Source: Yponomeuta sedellus
Taxonomy: Eukaryota; Arthropoda; Insecta; Lepidoptera; Yponomeutidae
Assembly (NCBI GenBank): GCA_934045075.1
Contig: OW203723.1
Location: forward strand, 2,496,577-2,560,576
Direction of reading: 5' to 3'
Length of the DNA stretch: 64,000 bases
How positions within the stretch are numbered: position 1 is the first letter of the stretch; each line of letters starts with the position of its first letter. Below, one piece after another: positions 9,642 to 20,583 of this stretch. A program made the translations under genes and the position numbers. Below the pieces are notes generated by a model. That model made no database searches, was not told where the DNA came from, and was given only the letters and a program-made list of their open reading frames with translations.

Positions 9642-9730
9642 TCGTCAGGCTACACTAGTCCACTGCTAGACATAGCCCTCCCCTAAATAACGCCACGTTG
9701 TGCTTTCATAGGGGGCCCATAATCCCCACG
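9642..9730 (-). mobile_element. Non-LTR retrotransposon 3' tail
   Basis: Landmarks are GTCCACTGCTAGACATAGCC and CCCCTAAATAACGCCACG on the plus strand. It continues into the duplicated segment that follows. Confidence 0.55.
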
Positions 9731-10090
9731 CTGGGCATGCGGGTTGGGGATCGCAGTTTGGTGGAATTGTACTGCATGGGGCATCCTGGTTTGTGTCCCT
9801 TAGTCGCTTTTTACGACACCCGCGGGAAGAATTTGGGTTGGTGCTATTCTCTAGGCCGAACCACATTAACATTGGTAAACTTTATCCGTGCTTTGTTGTG
9901 ACTACTAGCGCTGGGCATGCGGGTTGGGGATCGCAGTTTGGTGGAATTGTACTGCATGGGGCACCCTGGTTTGTGTCCCTTAGTCGCTTTTTACGACACC
10001 CGCGGGAAGAATTTGGGTTGGTGCTATTCTCTAGGCCGAACCACATTAACATTGGTAAACTTTATCCGTGCTTTGTTGTGACTACTAGTG
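9731..10090 (-). repeat. 180-bp tandem duplication of a non-LTR 3' region
   Basis: Two units (9731-9910 and 9911-10090) begin CTGGGCATGCGGGTTGGGGA and end GTGACTACTAG. I see one clear difference (GGCATCCTGG versus GGCACCCTGG), so the duplication is recent relative to the other repeats. Confidence 0.85.
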
Positions 10091-10110
10091 ATTATGATGT
10101 TTGTTTACCT

Positions 10111-10406
10111 GGGCCCCCGTGGTGGAGTATGGCCTAACCTTCCTTCGATGCAGGAGGAGACCCGTGCCCTTGCTCCGGTGATCTTGCTATTATGATGATC
10201 CACTTGATCCACTATAAAGGGAAATTTCCCGCCAGGCAGATCGTATGCCTGGGGACGGCCGGTCCAACTGTTGTTAGTCGGACGTTATATTAATGTTATG
10301 ACATTGAAACACTTTGATTACACGATGCAGGAATGTTGGAGTTTGTAGTGCGCGCGCAGAGTTGACATGTGCTCGCCACAGGGACATACAAGGCTTGATA
10401 TCGATG
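10111..10406 (+). mobile_element. S5-A 3' end split by about 208 bp
   Basis: The block GGCCCCCGTGGTGGAGTATG to GAGACCCGTGCCC ends near 10170. The expected continuation GGGACATACAAGGCTTGATA reappears at about 10379. The sequence between is not recognised and I see no TIR or TSD at its edges. Confidence 0.5.
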
Positions 10407-10737
10407 CCTATTTTGAGTTGCAGCAGCCCAGAATTGCCTGTATATAATATGCAACCGTCTAGTATGCCACATTTCTGCTTGCAGTAGTATTCTCAAGCTC
10501 TCATTTCTTATTGTCACGTCGTAGAACCTCATTATTGTTAACTTATTAATTCCAACTAATTTGCGCGGCAGTAGGATACATATCTGACCACTCCGACAAG
10601 TTTTTGTCGAAATCATCCTGTTATCGCCTTCTAGGCCGCCCACGTTTGCCGCCGCGCAATACCCTTTCGATGACAAGTCTCGCCCAGCGGGTCGAAAGAT
10701 CCAAACTGCTCCCCCTTTTCTTCTAAACATATCGACA

Positions 10738-10972
10738 TCAACCCTTGAATGTCCCCACTGCTGGGGCACGCGTCTCTTCCTGCATCGCAGGAAGGTTAGG
10801 CCATATTCTACCACGGGAGCCAAGTCCGGGTTGGTGGAGGATTGTAAAACAGTGGCGAACCTTATTGTCAGAAGTTATCAAGCCGCCTATAAGGCCTCAG
10901 ACATGGCTTAACGACTGCTATTACATGACAGTCGGCACCAACGGCTTAACGTGCCTTGCAAAGCACGGAAGA
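10738..10972 (-). mobile_element. S5-A SINE, 5'-truncated
   Basis: It runs from CAACCCTTGAATGTCCCCAC to GCACGGAAG on the plus strand and lacks the 5S-like head. Confidence 0.7.
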
Positions 10973-11440
10973 AACATATCTAATACGTAGAAAAAAATAA
11001 TATCTACCAAAAACCAGCTAGTGGTTTACAACGTCACGATAAAAGTTTTATTCCATTATCAACTAGCGTTTTCTTGATTCATTTCATCGCAAAAAGTGGG
11101 ACTCTGCCACCCAATAGTGGGATAAAACTTAAATCTCGAGCTTGTGCACCTCTAGCTGCTTATAGGAAACTGCCACCAGTGAACTAAGGGTCTATAAACA
11201 GCCAAGTCAAAAATAATCTCTCGGCACCCAGCGTGGCCCCGTCCTTAGATCTCTTGCGGTGCACGAGATAATACCGAGGCTTGCGTGCGGCAGGTAACTA
11301 GACATGGTGAGTTATAGCTGGATTATGCAACGCGATGCAACATCGGTCGAACACTGGACTATGAAGATGCACAGAAGATACGATGAAGATAATCATCAAA
11401 AGTGAGGTGATTGTCTATGGTATCTATAATCGATTAAAAT
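10973..11440. other. Spacer, no gene seen
   Basis: No recognised family or credible frame. Confidence 0.35.
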
Positions 11441-11840
11441 AATATTGGCCTTTTTGCATCTACTTAATGAGATGATTTATACAGCGTTCAGTGGCATCTT
11501 CATTCACACTAGATGGGTGAAGGGACCACTCCGACGCTGTAGTGCCTGGGACATGGTTTTATAGATGTTGCAGGCTTGCCCAGCACCTATACCATACTGA
11601 CAGCTTAGTCGGCCTAGCCCACAAGAAAGACTAGTCAATACGTGCGGAGCCAACCAGGCCGCGGGTTTCCTCACGATGTTTTCCTTCACTGTTAGAGTGT
11701 GGTATTGCGACTAAAAATTTGCAAATGTACGTAACTTTGAAATTAAACAAAGTCATTGGTACATGCCCGCACTGGGGATCGAACCTGGGGCTCTCGCTTG
11801 CAAGTCCATGGTTCTAACCACTGAGCTACCACCGCTCACA
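11441..11840 (-). mobile_element. T4 tRNA-derived SINE, near full length
   Basis: In its own orientation it begins with the tRNA-like GCGGTGGTAGCTCAGTGGTT (A box) and a B box in GGTTCGATCCCC. It continues through TGACTTTGTTTAATTTCAAA and CTAGTGTGAATGAAGATGCC, and ends AAAAAGGCCAATATT. Copies lie at 38252, 47173 and 56883. Confidence 0.7.
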
Positions 11841-11955
11841 CACCGCTCGATTAATCACATCACATCACAGTAATATTGTAAAAGTTACTGAGTGTGTATA
11901 TTTGTTACTTCATCACGTCCAAACGGCTAGAGTGAGTTTAGTGAAAATTAATATA

Positions 11956-12228
11956 GAAAACCTATTTAGAGGCCAAAAATTCCACCCAAGCCGTGATTCG
12001 GACCCGCGACCTCTGGCTATCCGTGCCAGCGCTCTTTCCAACTGATCTACTGGGCGACTCACCGGCATCAGTGAAATTTCGAACCTCTTTACAATACTCT
12101 CTGTATTACATCTGACTGAATTAATTTTGCATCACTTGCAGCCCCGAGTACCTACTTTTCAGTTAGGTGGCATGGGTGGAATTTTTAGCATAGTCCTCAG
12201 CACGGGTTAGTGCATTAAAAATAATATA
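11956..12228. mobile_element. T1 SINE with inverted 5' segment
   Basis: The minus-orientation core and body end at TCAGTTAGGTGG. A short plus-orientation 3' piece, CATGGGTGGAATTTTTAGC then CAGCACGGGTTAGTGC, follows. This is the same arrangement as at 1938 and 37432. Confidence 0.65.
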
Positions 12229-12319
12229 ATCAATTGATTTAGAGTAAGCTGACATCCTGGATTAACGCACAGGCTACGTGTTACTGCGGGAAAATATATT
12301 TTACATACATATATACATT

Positions 12320-12584
12320 CATACATACATACATACATACATACATACATACATACATACATACATACATACATACATACATACATACATACATACATAC
12401 ATACATACATACATACATACATACATACATACATACATACATACATACATACATACATACATACATACATACATACATACATACATACATACATACATAC
12501 ATACATACATACATACATACATACATACATACATACATACATACATACATACATACATACATACATACATACATACATACATAC
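12320..12584. repeat. (ACAT)n microsatellite, about 66 units
   Basis: Uninterrupted ACAT units, followed on the right by a (CA)-rich stretch to about 12655. It sits at the tail side of a minus-orientation non-LTR 3' fragment, so it is best read as an expanded retrotransposon tail. Confidence 0.9.
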
Positions 12585-12635
12585 GCACACACACACACAC
12601 ACACCCTCACACACACACACATACACACACAAGCA

Positions 12636-12702
12636 CATACATACATCACCTTCGCTTCATCAACGTTCATAAGTCGTTGCATGCACGCACGTCGGTTCCA
12701 AT
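12636..12702 (-). mobile_element. Non-LTR 3' fragment, minus copy
   Basis: On the minus strand it reads GACGTGCGTGCATGCAACGA then GTTGATGAAGCGAAGGTGAT. It matches the plus-orientation copy at 14425-14475 and the one at 41110-41155. Confidence 0.6.
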
Positions 12703-13025
12703 ATATTCGATTCGGTTTAATATGTATTTTACTGTAGTTAAAACACAATTTCTTTTCCCTAATAAACAGGCGGTAACACCGCGTGGTTCAGCTAGTACAG
12801 TTATAAATTCAGGTTGTTGTTGGGGTACTGTGACACTGCAGCACTACTGGGATGTTCGTAAAAGCGTGGTCAAATGGTTTTCACGCAACCATGAGGAGCA
12901 AACCCGCCTATCTGTTACTTCGGATACCTGGCTTGTATCAACATGTCATCGGCAACATGTCTGTTATAGTCTCTTGACTGTATCAACGATCCGAACTTGG
13001 ATGAATACACAAGTTGGTGGAATTA
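12703..13025. other. Spacer, no gene recognised
   Basis: A plus-strand frame continues through here from the microsatellite, but nothing in it resembles a known domain and its upstream half is pure repeat. I treat it as non-coding. Confidence 0.35.
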
Positions 13026-13030
13026 GTTCG

Positions 13031-13203
13031 TTTTATGGAGTGATTTAAACACGTATTCAGTGGAAATATATACAATAGAATTTATTCAGCACAAGAAGAA
13101 AAAACAGAGAGCCCTATAAAAACATCATGTCAATCCAAACGTCGAGATGCGATCGGCCAGGATTAAAATAAGGTTCAGCCAGTTGGTAATGAAACCTCTA
13201 ACA
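13031..13203 (-). repeat. copia 3' LTR
   Basis: 173 bp, identical by eye to 14086-14258. In element orientation it starts TGTTAGAGGTTTCATTACC. A short purine tract (AAGAGGG) lies just inside it and could be the polypurine tract. Confidence 0.85.
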
Positions 13204-13210
13204 CGCCCTC

Positions 13211-13543
13211 TTAATCCTGGACGACTTCCAGCATATCTTGAACAAATGACTTATGCTTACAATTAGGCAGTGCCTTCGTGAGCACATCAGCAGTCATCTG
13301 CTCGGTAGGCATATAGGTTAATTCAATGACTTCATCATCAATAGCCTCACGAACATAGTGGTACCTAATGTCTACGTGCTTCGACCGTTTATGAAACACT
13401 GGATTAGTGGCAAGCTTTGCTGCAGACTGGTTATCACTATACAGTGTTACAGAGTTACTCTGACCTATTAATTCAGCAAGGACCGCACGGACGTATACCG
13501 CTTCTTTGGCCGCTTCAGACAAAGCTATATACTCCCGAATGCT
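13211..13543 (-). pseudogene. copia RNase H C-terminus
   Basis: The frame reads EYIALSEAAKEAVYVRAVL, then LYSDNQSAAKLA, then KHVDIRYHYVREAI and ADVLTKAL, the classic end of copia RNase H. It includes the DNQSA catalytic-region motif, the H-IRYH motif and the DxLTK motif. It stops at 13211-13213. It has no start of its own and is joined out of frame to gag at about 13540. Confidence 0.85.
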
Positions 13544-14039
13544 CCAATGCCATGATCATGGGCTCGTAGTGCGATGGTAAACCTTTGAGCATCAGTGCAC
13601 CAAGAAACTCGTCATCAACAGGTTTGTTTATATTCGCCAATTGCTGCGCTAATGACAAAATTTCATTGACGTAAGCTTCCATGCTCTTGAAGTTCTCAAG
13701 TTTGACAGCGCACAAGTTCTGGAGTGTACGAACTCTTGAACCAAGTCCTTTGTCATCATACGCACGATCCAGTGCATTCCAGGCGTCTTCCGCCGTATCC
13801 GCCGACATCAAGTGTGAAAAACATGACTTTTCGACGCTCAAACAAATCTTAGATTTAGCTATTTCGTCACGTCGTTTTCTCACCTCAGATGTTGTATTAT
13901 CATCCTTACCGTAACCGCATATACAGGTCCATAAATTGTCGTGAATCAATGCATTTTTCATTACAAATTTCCACTCGACGTAATTTTCACGCCCGCGTAA
14001 TTTTTCATGAGAAAAATTTTGATTTTTACTTTCCGACAT
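13540..14039 (-). pseudogene. copia Gag N-terminal part (UBN2-type), truncated
   Basis: From the start at 14037-14039 the frame gives about 166 Gag residues. The pattern is that of the gag_pre/UBN2 family: LRGRENYVEWKF near residue 14, a charged RKRRDEIAKSKICLS segment, AEDAWNALDRAYDDKG, and LMLKGLPSHYEPMIMALE near the end. It shifts frame and stops just past the junction. No zinc knuckle remains. Confidence 0.8.
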
Positions 14040-14085
14040 ATTTATAACAACTTTTCACTATTGAAAAAAGTGCTAGTCCATAACC

Positions 14086-14258
14086 TTTTATGGAGTGATT
14101 TAAACACGTATTCAGTGGAAATATATACAATAGAATTTATTCAGCACAAGAAGAAAAAACAGAGAGCCCTATAAAAACATCATGTCAATCCAAACGTCGA
14201 GATGCGATCGGCCAGGATTAAAATAAGGTTCAGCCAGTTGGTAATGAAACCTCTAACA
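14086..14258 (-). repeat. copia 5' LTR
   Basis: 173 bp and identical by eye to the other LTR. It is followed, in element orientation, by the putative primer-binding site. Confidence 0.85.
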
Positions 14259-14319
14259 GTTCGCAATCAGTACAAACATTATTGTATTTTACAAATATAA
14301 TGAGTTCTACGTCTATATT

Positions 14320-14516
14320 ACGAATGTGAGTGGAAGGGCTGGTAAGGGACGTCCCAGGCGGACATACATCGACCAAATAGGGGATGTCTTAGCAAAGGGG
14401 AAGATAAAAAGTACTCGGAGCCGGCGTGCGTGCATGCTACAACTTATGAAGGTTGATGAAGCGAAGGTGATCTGTCAGGATCGTGGCAAGCGGCAGTCCC
14501 TGGTCTCTGCCTACCC
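14320..14516 (+). pseudogene. Non-LTR RT C-terminal fragment
   Basis: The frame reads KGRPRRTYIDQIGDVLAKGK, then TRSRRACMLQLMKVDEAKVI and DRGKRQSLVSAYP. I recognise this as the common C-terminus of lepidopteran endonuclease/reverse-transcriptase proteins. It runs straight into the (ATGT)n tail. Confidence 0.65.
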
Positions 14517-14517
14517 C

Positions 14518-14773
14518 TATGTATGTATGTATGTATGTATGTATGTATGTATGTATGTATGTATGTATGTATGTATGTATGTATGTATGTATGTATGTAT
14601 GTATGTATGTATGTATGTATGTATGTATGTATGTATGTATGTATGTATGTATGTATGTATGTATGTATGTATGTATGTATGTATGTATGTATGTATGTAT
14701 GTATGTATGTATGTATGTATGTATGTATGTATGTATGTATGTATGTATGTATGTATGTATGTATGTATGTATG
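14518..14773. repeat. (ATGT)n microsatellite, about 64 units
   Basis: Uninterrupted, directly after the non-LTR 3' end, and reverse-complementary to the array at 12320-12584. The two arrays are outward-pointing tails of inverted related copies with the copia element between them. Confidence 0.9.
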
Positions 14774-14831
14774 AAAATTAATAAATACAAATAAAGCAAC
14801 ACATCATAATCCTTACCAGCTCAGGCTGATA

Positions 14832-16108
14832 CGAGGGCTGCTACTTATGTATGCGGAATAGAAAAAAAACCAAATTTATATGGCTAAATTGCTTTTATTG
14901 TTTTCCAAAGTGTTCTCCACTATGATCGATGCACTTTTGCATTCGATGAAACCAATTTGTAAAACACTTTTTCCACTCTGATTGAGGTATCTCCAAAACG
15001 TGCTGTTTGAACGCATCTACGGCATCTACACGGGTCGAAAATCGTTAACCGCGTAATTTATTCTTTACATTTGGGAATAAATAGAAATCATTGGGAGCCA
15101 AATCACGGCTGTCCGGTGCTTGACCCAGCAATTCTATTTTTTTACCATCCAAAAATGTAGTTGTTTCCTGAGATGTATGACAGCTGGCATTGTCGTGGTG
15201 AAGTATGATTCTGCGTCGCTGGTTGTTTTGGCGTATTTCTTCAAATACTTCCCGCAAACAAATGGTCGTGTACCACTCCTAATTAACCGTTCTGCGATTC
15301 TCCAGTGGTATTGCAGCCACATGGCCATTAATACCAAAAAAGCAGGCCACCATTTGCTTTACAGTGCTTTTTGCACGAGCCACTTTCGTAGGGTTCGGCT
15401 CATTTTGAGACACCCAAACTGTTGATTGTTGTTTAGTTTCGGGATCGTACGCGTAGATCCAGGATTCGTCACCTGTGTAGATATTATAAACAGATTTTGA
15501 GTCGCCTCCGTTGAATTTTTTTAAGGTTTTCTTGCACCATTCGACGCGAGCATCTTTTTGATCCTGAGTTAAGTTGTGCGGGATCCAACGCGAACAAATT
15601 TTTTTTACAGACAAATGTTCATGTAATATCCAATGAATGCTCGTCATACATATTATTATGCCCAGAATAGCCTCTATCTCGCGATCTTGCATTATTAGTT
15701 TTCGCACAGCTTCAATATTTTGTGGCACAACCACTGATTTCAGGCGACCTTCTTTAACAACGTCCGTGAGCTTACTGCGCCCGCGATTAAACTCACTAAA
15801 TCAGTGACACACAGTCGTTTTTGATGAAGCTTTACCACCAGAAGTCGAAGTTATTGATCTACGCACTGTTGTTGCGTTAAACCACGTTAAAAATCGTAAT
15901 AAATCATAGCACGAATATTTTCACGAGTGAGTTCCATTTTTTCAGCAATATGACATTTTAAACCCAACAAAAACAAAACACTAACGTATATAAGAGAAAA
16001 ATATTAGCGGCCAGTATTTAAAAAAGAACGAATTTGACCATGCAGGTCAGACATTGCGTTTAAAATTATTGGAATCCCAGATTCCGCATACATAAGTAGC
16101 AGCCTATG
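14832..16108 (-). mobile_element. mariner transposon, decayed
   Basis: The TIR GCTGCTACTTATGTATGC followed by GGAAT occurs at both ends in inverted orientation. TA flanks both ends (14830-14831, 16109-16110). The length of about 1.28 kb is right for mariner. The transposase inside is broken. Confidence 0.85.
14895..15937 (-). pseudogene. mariner transposase, frameshifted with stops
   Basis: Pieces in three frames follow the mariner order. The start is MELTRENIRAMIYYDF followed by a stop. Next come HTH segments (VVPQNIEAVRKLI, then ILHEHLSVKKICSRWIPHNL), the first catalytic D in TGDESWIYAYDPE, the second in ILHHDNASCHTS, and the third in DLAPNDFYLFP. The end is CIDHSGEHFGKQ. The spacing of the last two fits D34D. 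The usual PPYSPDLAP motif is altered (APDSRDLAP). It cannot make an active protein. Confidence 0.85.
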
Positions 16109-16184
16109 TAATATAATTTCTTACACTAACATTCAGAATCAAGTTTTCCTTCAACTTAGATGAAAAAACGCTGGCTGTGTGGTG

Positions 16185-16450
16185 TCGGCTTAGAGAATAG
16201 CACCAACCCAAGTTCTTCCCGCGGGTGTCGTAAAAGGCGACTAAGGGATACAAATTGGTGAAGTAAAATAAAATAAATAAATATGTAACTAGCGCCCCCT
16301 GCAGTACAATTCCACCAAACTGCGATCCCCAACCCGCATGCCCAGCGTGGGGATTATGGGCATTCCCCCCAATGATGGCACAACTTTGCACTCATTAGGG
16401 GAGGGCCATGTACAGTGAACTAATATAGCCTGAAGACGAAGAAGAAGATG
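16185..16450 (+). mobile_element. Non-LTR retrotransposon 3' end
   Basis: Same 3' region as 5166-5410, in plus orientation. It ends CTAATATAGCCTGAAGACGA with a GAA-rich tail. A short AAATAAAATAAATAAATA stretch interrupts it near 16265. Confidence 0.6.
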
Positions 16451-16498
16451 AAAAAACGAAAATAATGTTTTTTCGACATAATGTCTCGAGATAATTTC

Positions 16499-17045
16499 GA
16501 CGGCCTCGGTGGCGCAGCGGTTTGGCACGCTGACTGTAAAACCAAAGGTCTCGGGTTCAATCCCCGGCCGGGTCAAACTAGGAAACGAACTTTTCTAGTT
16601 TGTCTCGAGTCTTGAATGTTATCTATGTATTTGTATTAAATCTATCGTCGAGTTAGCATCTATAACACAAATCATTTAGTTGTACTTAGTATAGGGCTAA
16701 CGAGATCAGAGTGCTTAGTGCGAGTTTGTCAGATCCAATCGAATAACTTTACTACCGCGTTAATCGAGCATCGAGTAGTGAGTACGAGTAAATTAACCGT
16801 TCGAACTGGCAAAACGCTGTCACAGTACAACTCGCACTCGCGTTTATTCGTGTTTTGGCTGGTAAACGTGTTCACTTCTCAACGTAAACCATTACAACTC
16901 GCACTCCGCAATTTTAATTTCCATACTTGTCGCTAGGTGGCGCATCCTCGATGCCATAGAAATATGAGTTTACGTTAACGCGATCGAGTAGTTAAAAACT
17001 CGCACTAAGCACTCTGTGTAATATGTCCATGAATATTTATTTATT
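16499..17045 (+). mobile_element. T2 tRNA-SINE split by a CWG MITE
   Basis: The head has GGTGGCGCAGCGGTTTGGCA and the B box GGTTCAATCCCC. Its anticodon-loop-like CTGTAAA resembles tRNA-Tyr. The body runs to CTAACGAGAT at 16706, then resumes after the MITE with TGTAATATGTCCATGAATAT. Other T2 copies give the empty site ACGAGATCTGTGTAAT. Confidence 0.75.
16710..17013 (+). mobile_element. CWG-target MITE, copy 3
   Basis: Both TIRs are intact. The left flank is CAG and the right flank is CTG. The uninterrupted T2 copies carry CTG at this point, so this is a CWG target with the central base differing on one side. Confidence 0.8.
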
Positions 17046-18837
17046 TAATGGTATTTTGTAATGTGAACGACGAAATTATTATTAATGATGTTAAAGGCAC
17101 TGTTACAGCCAAACAAAATTGTACTTCTTTCTCTTCTTTATCAGAGGTGGCCTTTTGCCCCGAAGGGCCTGAGGGCAATTATTTGCTGGATTTAAGAAAC
17201 TAATTTGGGTCGAGTTGGGATTCTAGTAGGCGAGGGCCGATTTGTCATTGTTTTCCGGTTATATTGTTAGGTAAAAGGGCTTCATTTGAATATCGGCATG
17301 TTTTGCTTAATAGATTGTTTCAGATCACAGCCTTAAGCTATTTACTGGGGCTCTCTTAAAAGGTATAGTAAATATTAGGTATAAACTATTTGTATAGTAA
17401 ATACAAATAGTTTTATTATTTCAACATAACAAATTCCATTTCATCCTTATTATCTAGACAATACAATATCTAGACAATCAGTGTGGACAATAGATTATTG
17501 GTGACCCTCACACTAAGTCAGACCTGTCCTGTGAGGGCCATACAAATATATTACTAGCTAGTTCTTTTTTAAGTAGCTTGACATAGTGGACGCTTATTTA
17601 CATTAGTTAATATTTGGGTAATTTCCTTTTTAAGGTTTCGTTGTTGACGACGGAACCCTTCGTTGAAGGAACCCTTATAGTTTTAATCATGTCTGTCCGT
17701 CTGTCTGTCTGTTTGCAACTTAGCAATGAGACGATAAGTGTTCAGCTACAGAGCAGAAGGCATTCATATACATATTTATATTGAAAATTACTTTATTGAA
17801 GTTGTTAGTTCTGGAATACAGCTAAAACAGATAAAGCAGATCTACTGGACGTTGTCGTACAGTGCTACACAAGAAATAAGTCTCGCGGATGTACCTGCGC
17901 AGATGTCCAAATTTTGGATGTGCGGCAAGTTGATCGACCAATCAAGTTTCATTTTATGGCAGGCCGCGCGCCTTTGTTGCTATTGGTTGATTCAACGTCA
18001 TCGATGCAGTGACTATTAGTTTGGCAATATTAGCGTGAGCAAAATAGGTAGCGCTACTGCGGCAATCAATTCTGCACCTTAACCGTATCGGTTAAAGATC
18101 ATGTTGAATGTACTTATAGCTTCGGGTACTTTCGTTACACTTCTTCCTAGTCTGCGCAAACGTAGATTCCCGAAGGGACTTTTATGATGTGTAGTACTGT
18201 ACCGTTATATGGCCCAAAGTCACTGTCACGTGACAGATAATATCCGCTGAAATAGGGCATTCACTAATGTGTGATACATGTTACGCTTCGTAGCTTTACG
18301 GCGGAGCTAAGTTTGACTGGCTCGTTGCTCTAGCTGTTGAGTAGCCTTGAGTAACTCAAGAGCCAGATATGAGTGGACACACAACTCCCTCACCGTCAAG
18401 TGTGTCCCATTTATATTCCAGAGATGTCAACTATATCTGGCTCCCTCACACATACTCTCAACTCAGTACGGTAGTCATCTCCTGCTACTTTATCCAGCTC
18501 ACACACAATGCACGAGAGCGAGATCAACATCGTCTGACAACGGTTACATTCGGCCGCATTTCTCGTCGTTATCAACGAGCGATGAGAGAAAGTTCACCAA
18601 AAGAAACGTGTAATCTGGATAAAGTAGGGAAGAGGTAGACTAGACTGACTCACCACTTGTGTCTCTTGTTTTCACACGCACTTAGTTGATTGGACGTCGT
18701 ATGAGCTAGGACACAACTGGTGAGTGAGATATGATAGAGATATAGTGTGTCTCGGTGAGCAAAGATATGAGATATAACAACTCCCTCTAAGGACACACTT
18801 TGCCCAAGTCTACTGTTAAGGCACTCGGGTACCACGA
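17046..18837. other. Mostly unassigned sequence
   Basis: At 17630-17720 there is a GACGGAACCCTT segment with GTCTGTCCGTCTGTCTGTCT, like the 5' part of the repeat at 52801-53327. Several phrases recur in both orientations between 18360 and 18790 (for example AACTCCCTC, GATATGAG). No coding gene is recognised; frames here are short and featureless. Confidence 0.35.
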
Positions 18838-18965
18838 CAGAGGTCGTGGATTTGATTCCTACTGGGCGCCGCGGTACATCGACAAGTGGCCTCCGTCCGC
18901 GTGTATTTTCATGTTTGTGATCTTCTCGTCTGGTTCAGTACAGAGTATCCTAGTTTGGGAGTGAT
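18838..18965 (+). mobile_element. T3-like SINE fragment
   Basis: A worn B-box-like GGATTTGATTCC is followed by a body similar to T3 (TTTCATGTTTGTGATCTTC, GTACAGAGTATCCTAGTTTG). Confidence 0.45.
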
Positions 18966-19044
18966 TGTGTTCTGTGAAAGTTATTACTATTATTTTTAAG
19001 TAAATGTTCTGCTTTCATTTCATTTGTTCATTTATTACAGGGTT

Positions 19045-19190
19045 ACATCATCATCGGCCTACGGTTGTCCACTGCTGGACATAGGCCTCTCCCATTTCAC
19101 ACCACTGAGCACGGTCCTCGGCTACTCTCATCCAGCTCTTGCCAGCCGCCCTGCGAAGATCATCGCTCCACCGAGTCTACAAATCACAAA
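19045..19190 (-). mobile_element. Non-LTR 3' end fragment
   Basis: Plus-strand landmarks are CATCATCGGCCTACGGTTGT and CCACTGCTGGACATAGGCC, then CGAAGATCATCGCTCCACC. This is the minus-oriented RT C-terminus and tail of another lepidopteran non-LTR family. Confidence 0.6.
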
Positions 19191-19578
19191 TTAAGCCTAA
19201 AAAAACTGGAAATACAAGGAGATTCCTTGAGTTAGTGGCCTACTAAGTTCAACCCGTAATCAGTAGGTGCTAGCCTGGTCCCGGCTAGGATACCCTGTGC
19301 GGAGGTAACCAGTGAAACGGACCTTTGGATTCCTTGGTTTCGCACACAGATGTTTACGTACAAAGTTAGAACCGCCTAAAACCACCCGAGGGACGTCCCC
19401 TGCGTCGTACCTTAAGTGATATTTAAAATTCCGACCGTCTCGGCTGCTTACGGTTGCGGTAGGACCTCACTTAGCCTTCGCCCGACTCCTCAAAATCTAA
19501 AAAGGTACGACGTCCAGCGCATATATTACGCGCTGGACGATTGTCTGAGCGATTCCAATGGTGTAACTAAACATAAAC

Positions 19579-19828
19579 GTCGGCCTTGGTGGCGCAACGG
19601 CTTAGCACGCTGACTGTAAAACGGAAGGTCTCGGGTTCGATCCCCGGCCGGGTCAAACTAGGAAACGAACTTTTCTAGTTTGTCTCGGGTCTTGGATGCT
19701 ATCTATGTATTTATTGTATTAAATGTATCGTCGAGTTATCACCTATAACACAAGTCATTAAGTTGTACAGGGCTGTATATGGCTAGCGAGATCTGTGTAA
19801 TATGTCCATGAATATTTATTTATTTATA
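19579..19828 (+). mobile_element. T2 tRNA-SINE, uninterrupted
   Basis: It has a complete head with GGTGGCGCAACGGCTTAGCA and a B box, and its body ends GTCCATGAATATTTATTTAT. It supplies the empty-site sequence for the MITE at 16710. Confidence 0.75.
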
Positions 19829-20583
19829 AACATTTGCAATTTGCAAATACATTGCTTCTGATCCCAAACTTTCCTAGTGTGGGATCAGAATCAATGTATG
19901 TGCATAAAAACTTATTCACGAAAAAAAACAGGCATTAAGCTTTAGAACGCGGTATGAAGACAAACTGATATTACCAGCTTGTAGAACGGCTTTGCACAGT
20001 AGAAATTGCGGCTCTATGCTTATAAGAGTTAAAAACAAAATACCCGTTGAATTGGTAAAATTAAGATAGTCTATGTTCAAGAGAGAACTATATAATTGGC
20101 TCTGCGAAAAGTGCTATATTTCTGTAAATGAACTCCTGACAGATAAAGTTAAGTAGTGACAATTGACATTCCAGCTATTTTTTTTTTATTTGAATCCATT
20201 TTATTTACAATGCAACTGACATTTCAATTTGACTTGAGAGATGTGACATTTCTAATTGATAATAGTATTTTGATATTTCTTTTGTATAAATAAACTTTAA
20301 CAACATATTTGCATACTAGAACATACCTAACAGAATGTAAGCTCATATTTAATGACATGTCATCACGATGTACCACGTTCTAAGCATAAATTTTATTTTA
20401 GGATACCCTGTGTCGTGGGAACCAGAAACAGCGACATCATAAGGCTCGCCGCACACGCACGGTTTCCTGATCAGGAATTCCGATACGGAATTCCGCGAGT
20501 GTAGCGCATAAATTCGGTTTTTCTTATTAGGTTTTTTTCTTGTCAGTATTTAGAGTGGCATCTTCGTGAACACACGTTTGGTC

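Larger units (their letters stand above)
13031..14258 (-). mobile_element. Internally deleted Ty1/copia retrotransposon
   Basis: Two identical 173-bp LTRs (13031-13203 and 14086-14258) flank a gag start and an RNase H end, both on the minus strand. The 5-bp TSD GTTCG lies at 13026-13030 and 14259-14263. The sequence just inside the 5' LTR reads GGTTATGGACTAGCAC in element orientation, like the copia-type half-tRNA initiator-methionine primer site. Protease, integrase and RT are missing. Identical LTRs point to recent insertion, and the deletion may predate it. Confidence 0.9.

Noticed and set aside
12278..13048. Long plus-strand frame of about 256 codons starting in the ACAT array
   Set aside because: Over a third of it is the translated microsatellite, and the rest shows no domain and lies in repeat-derived DNA.
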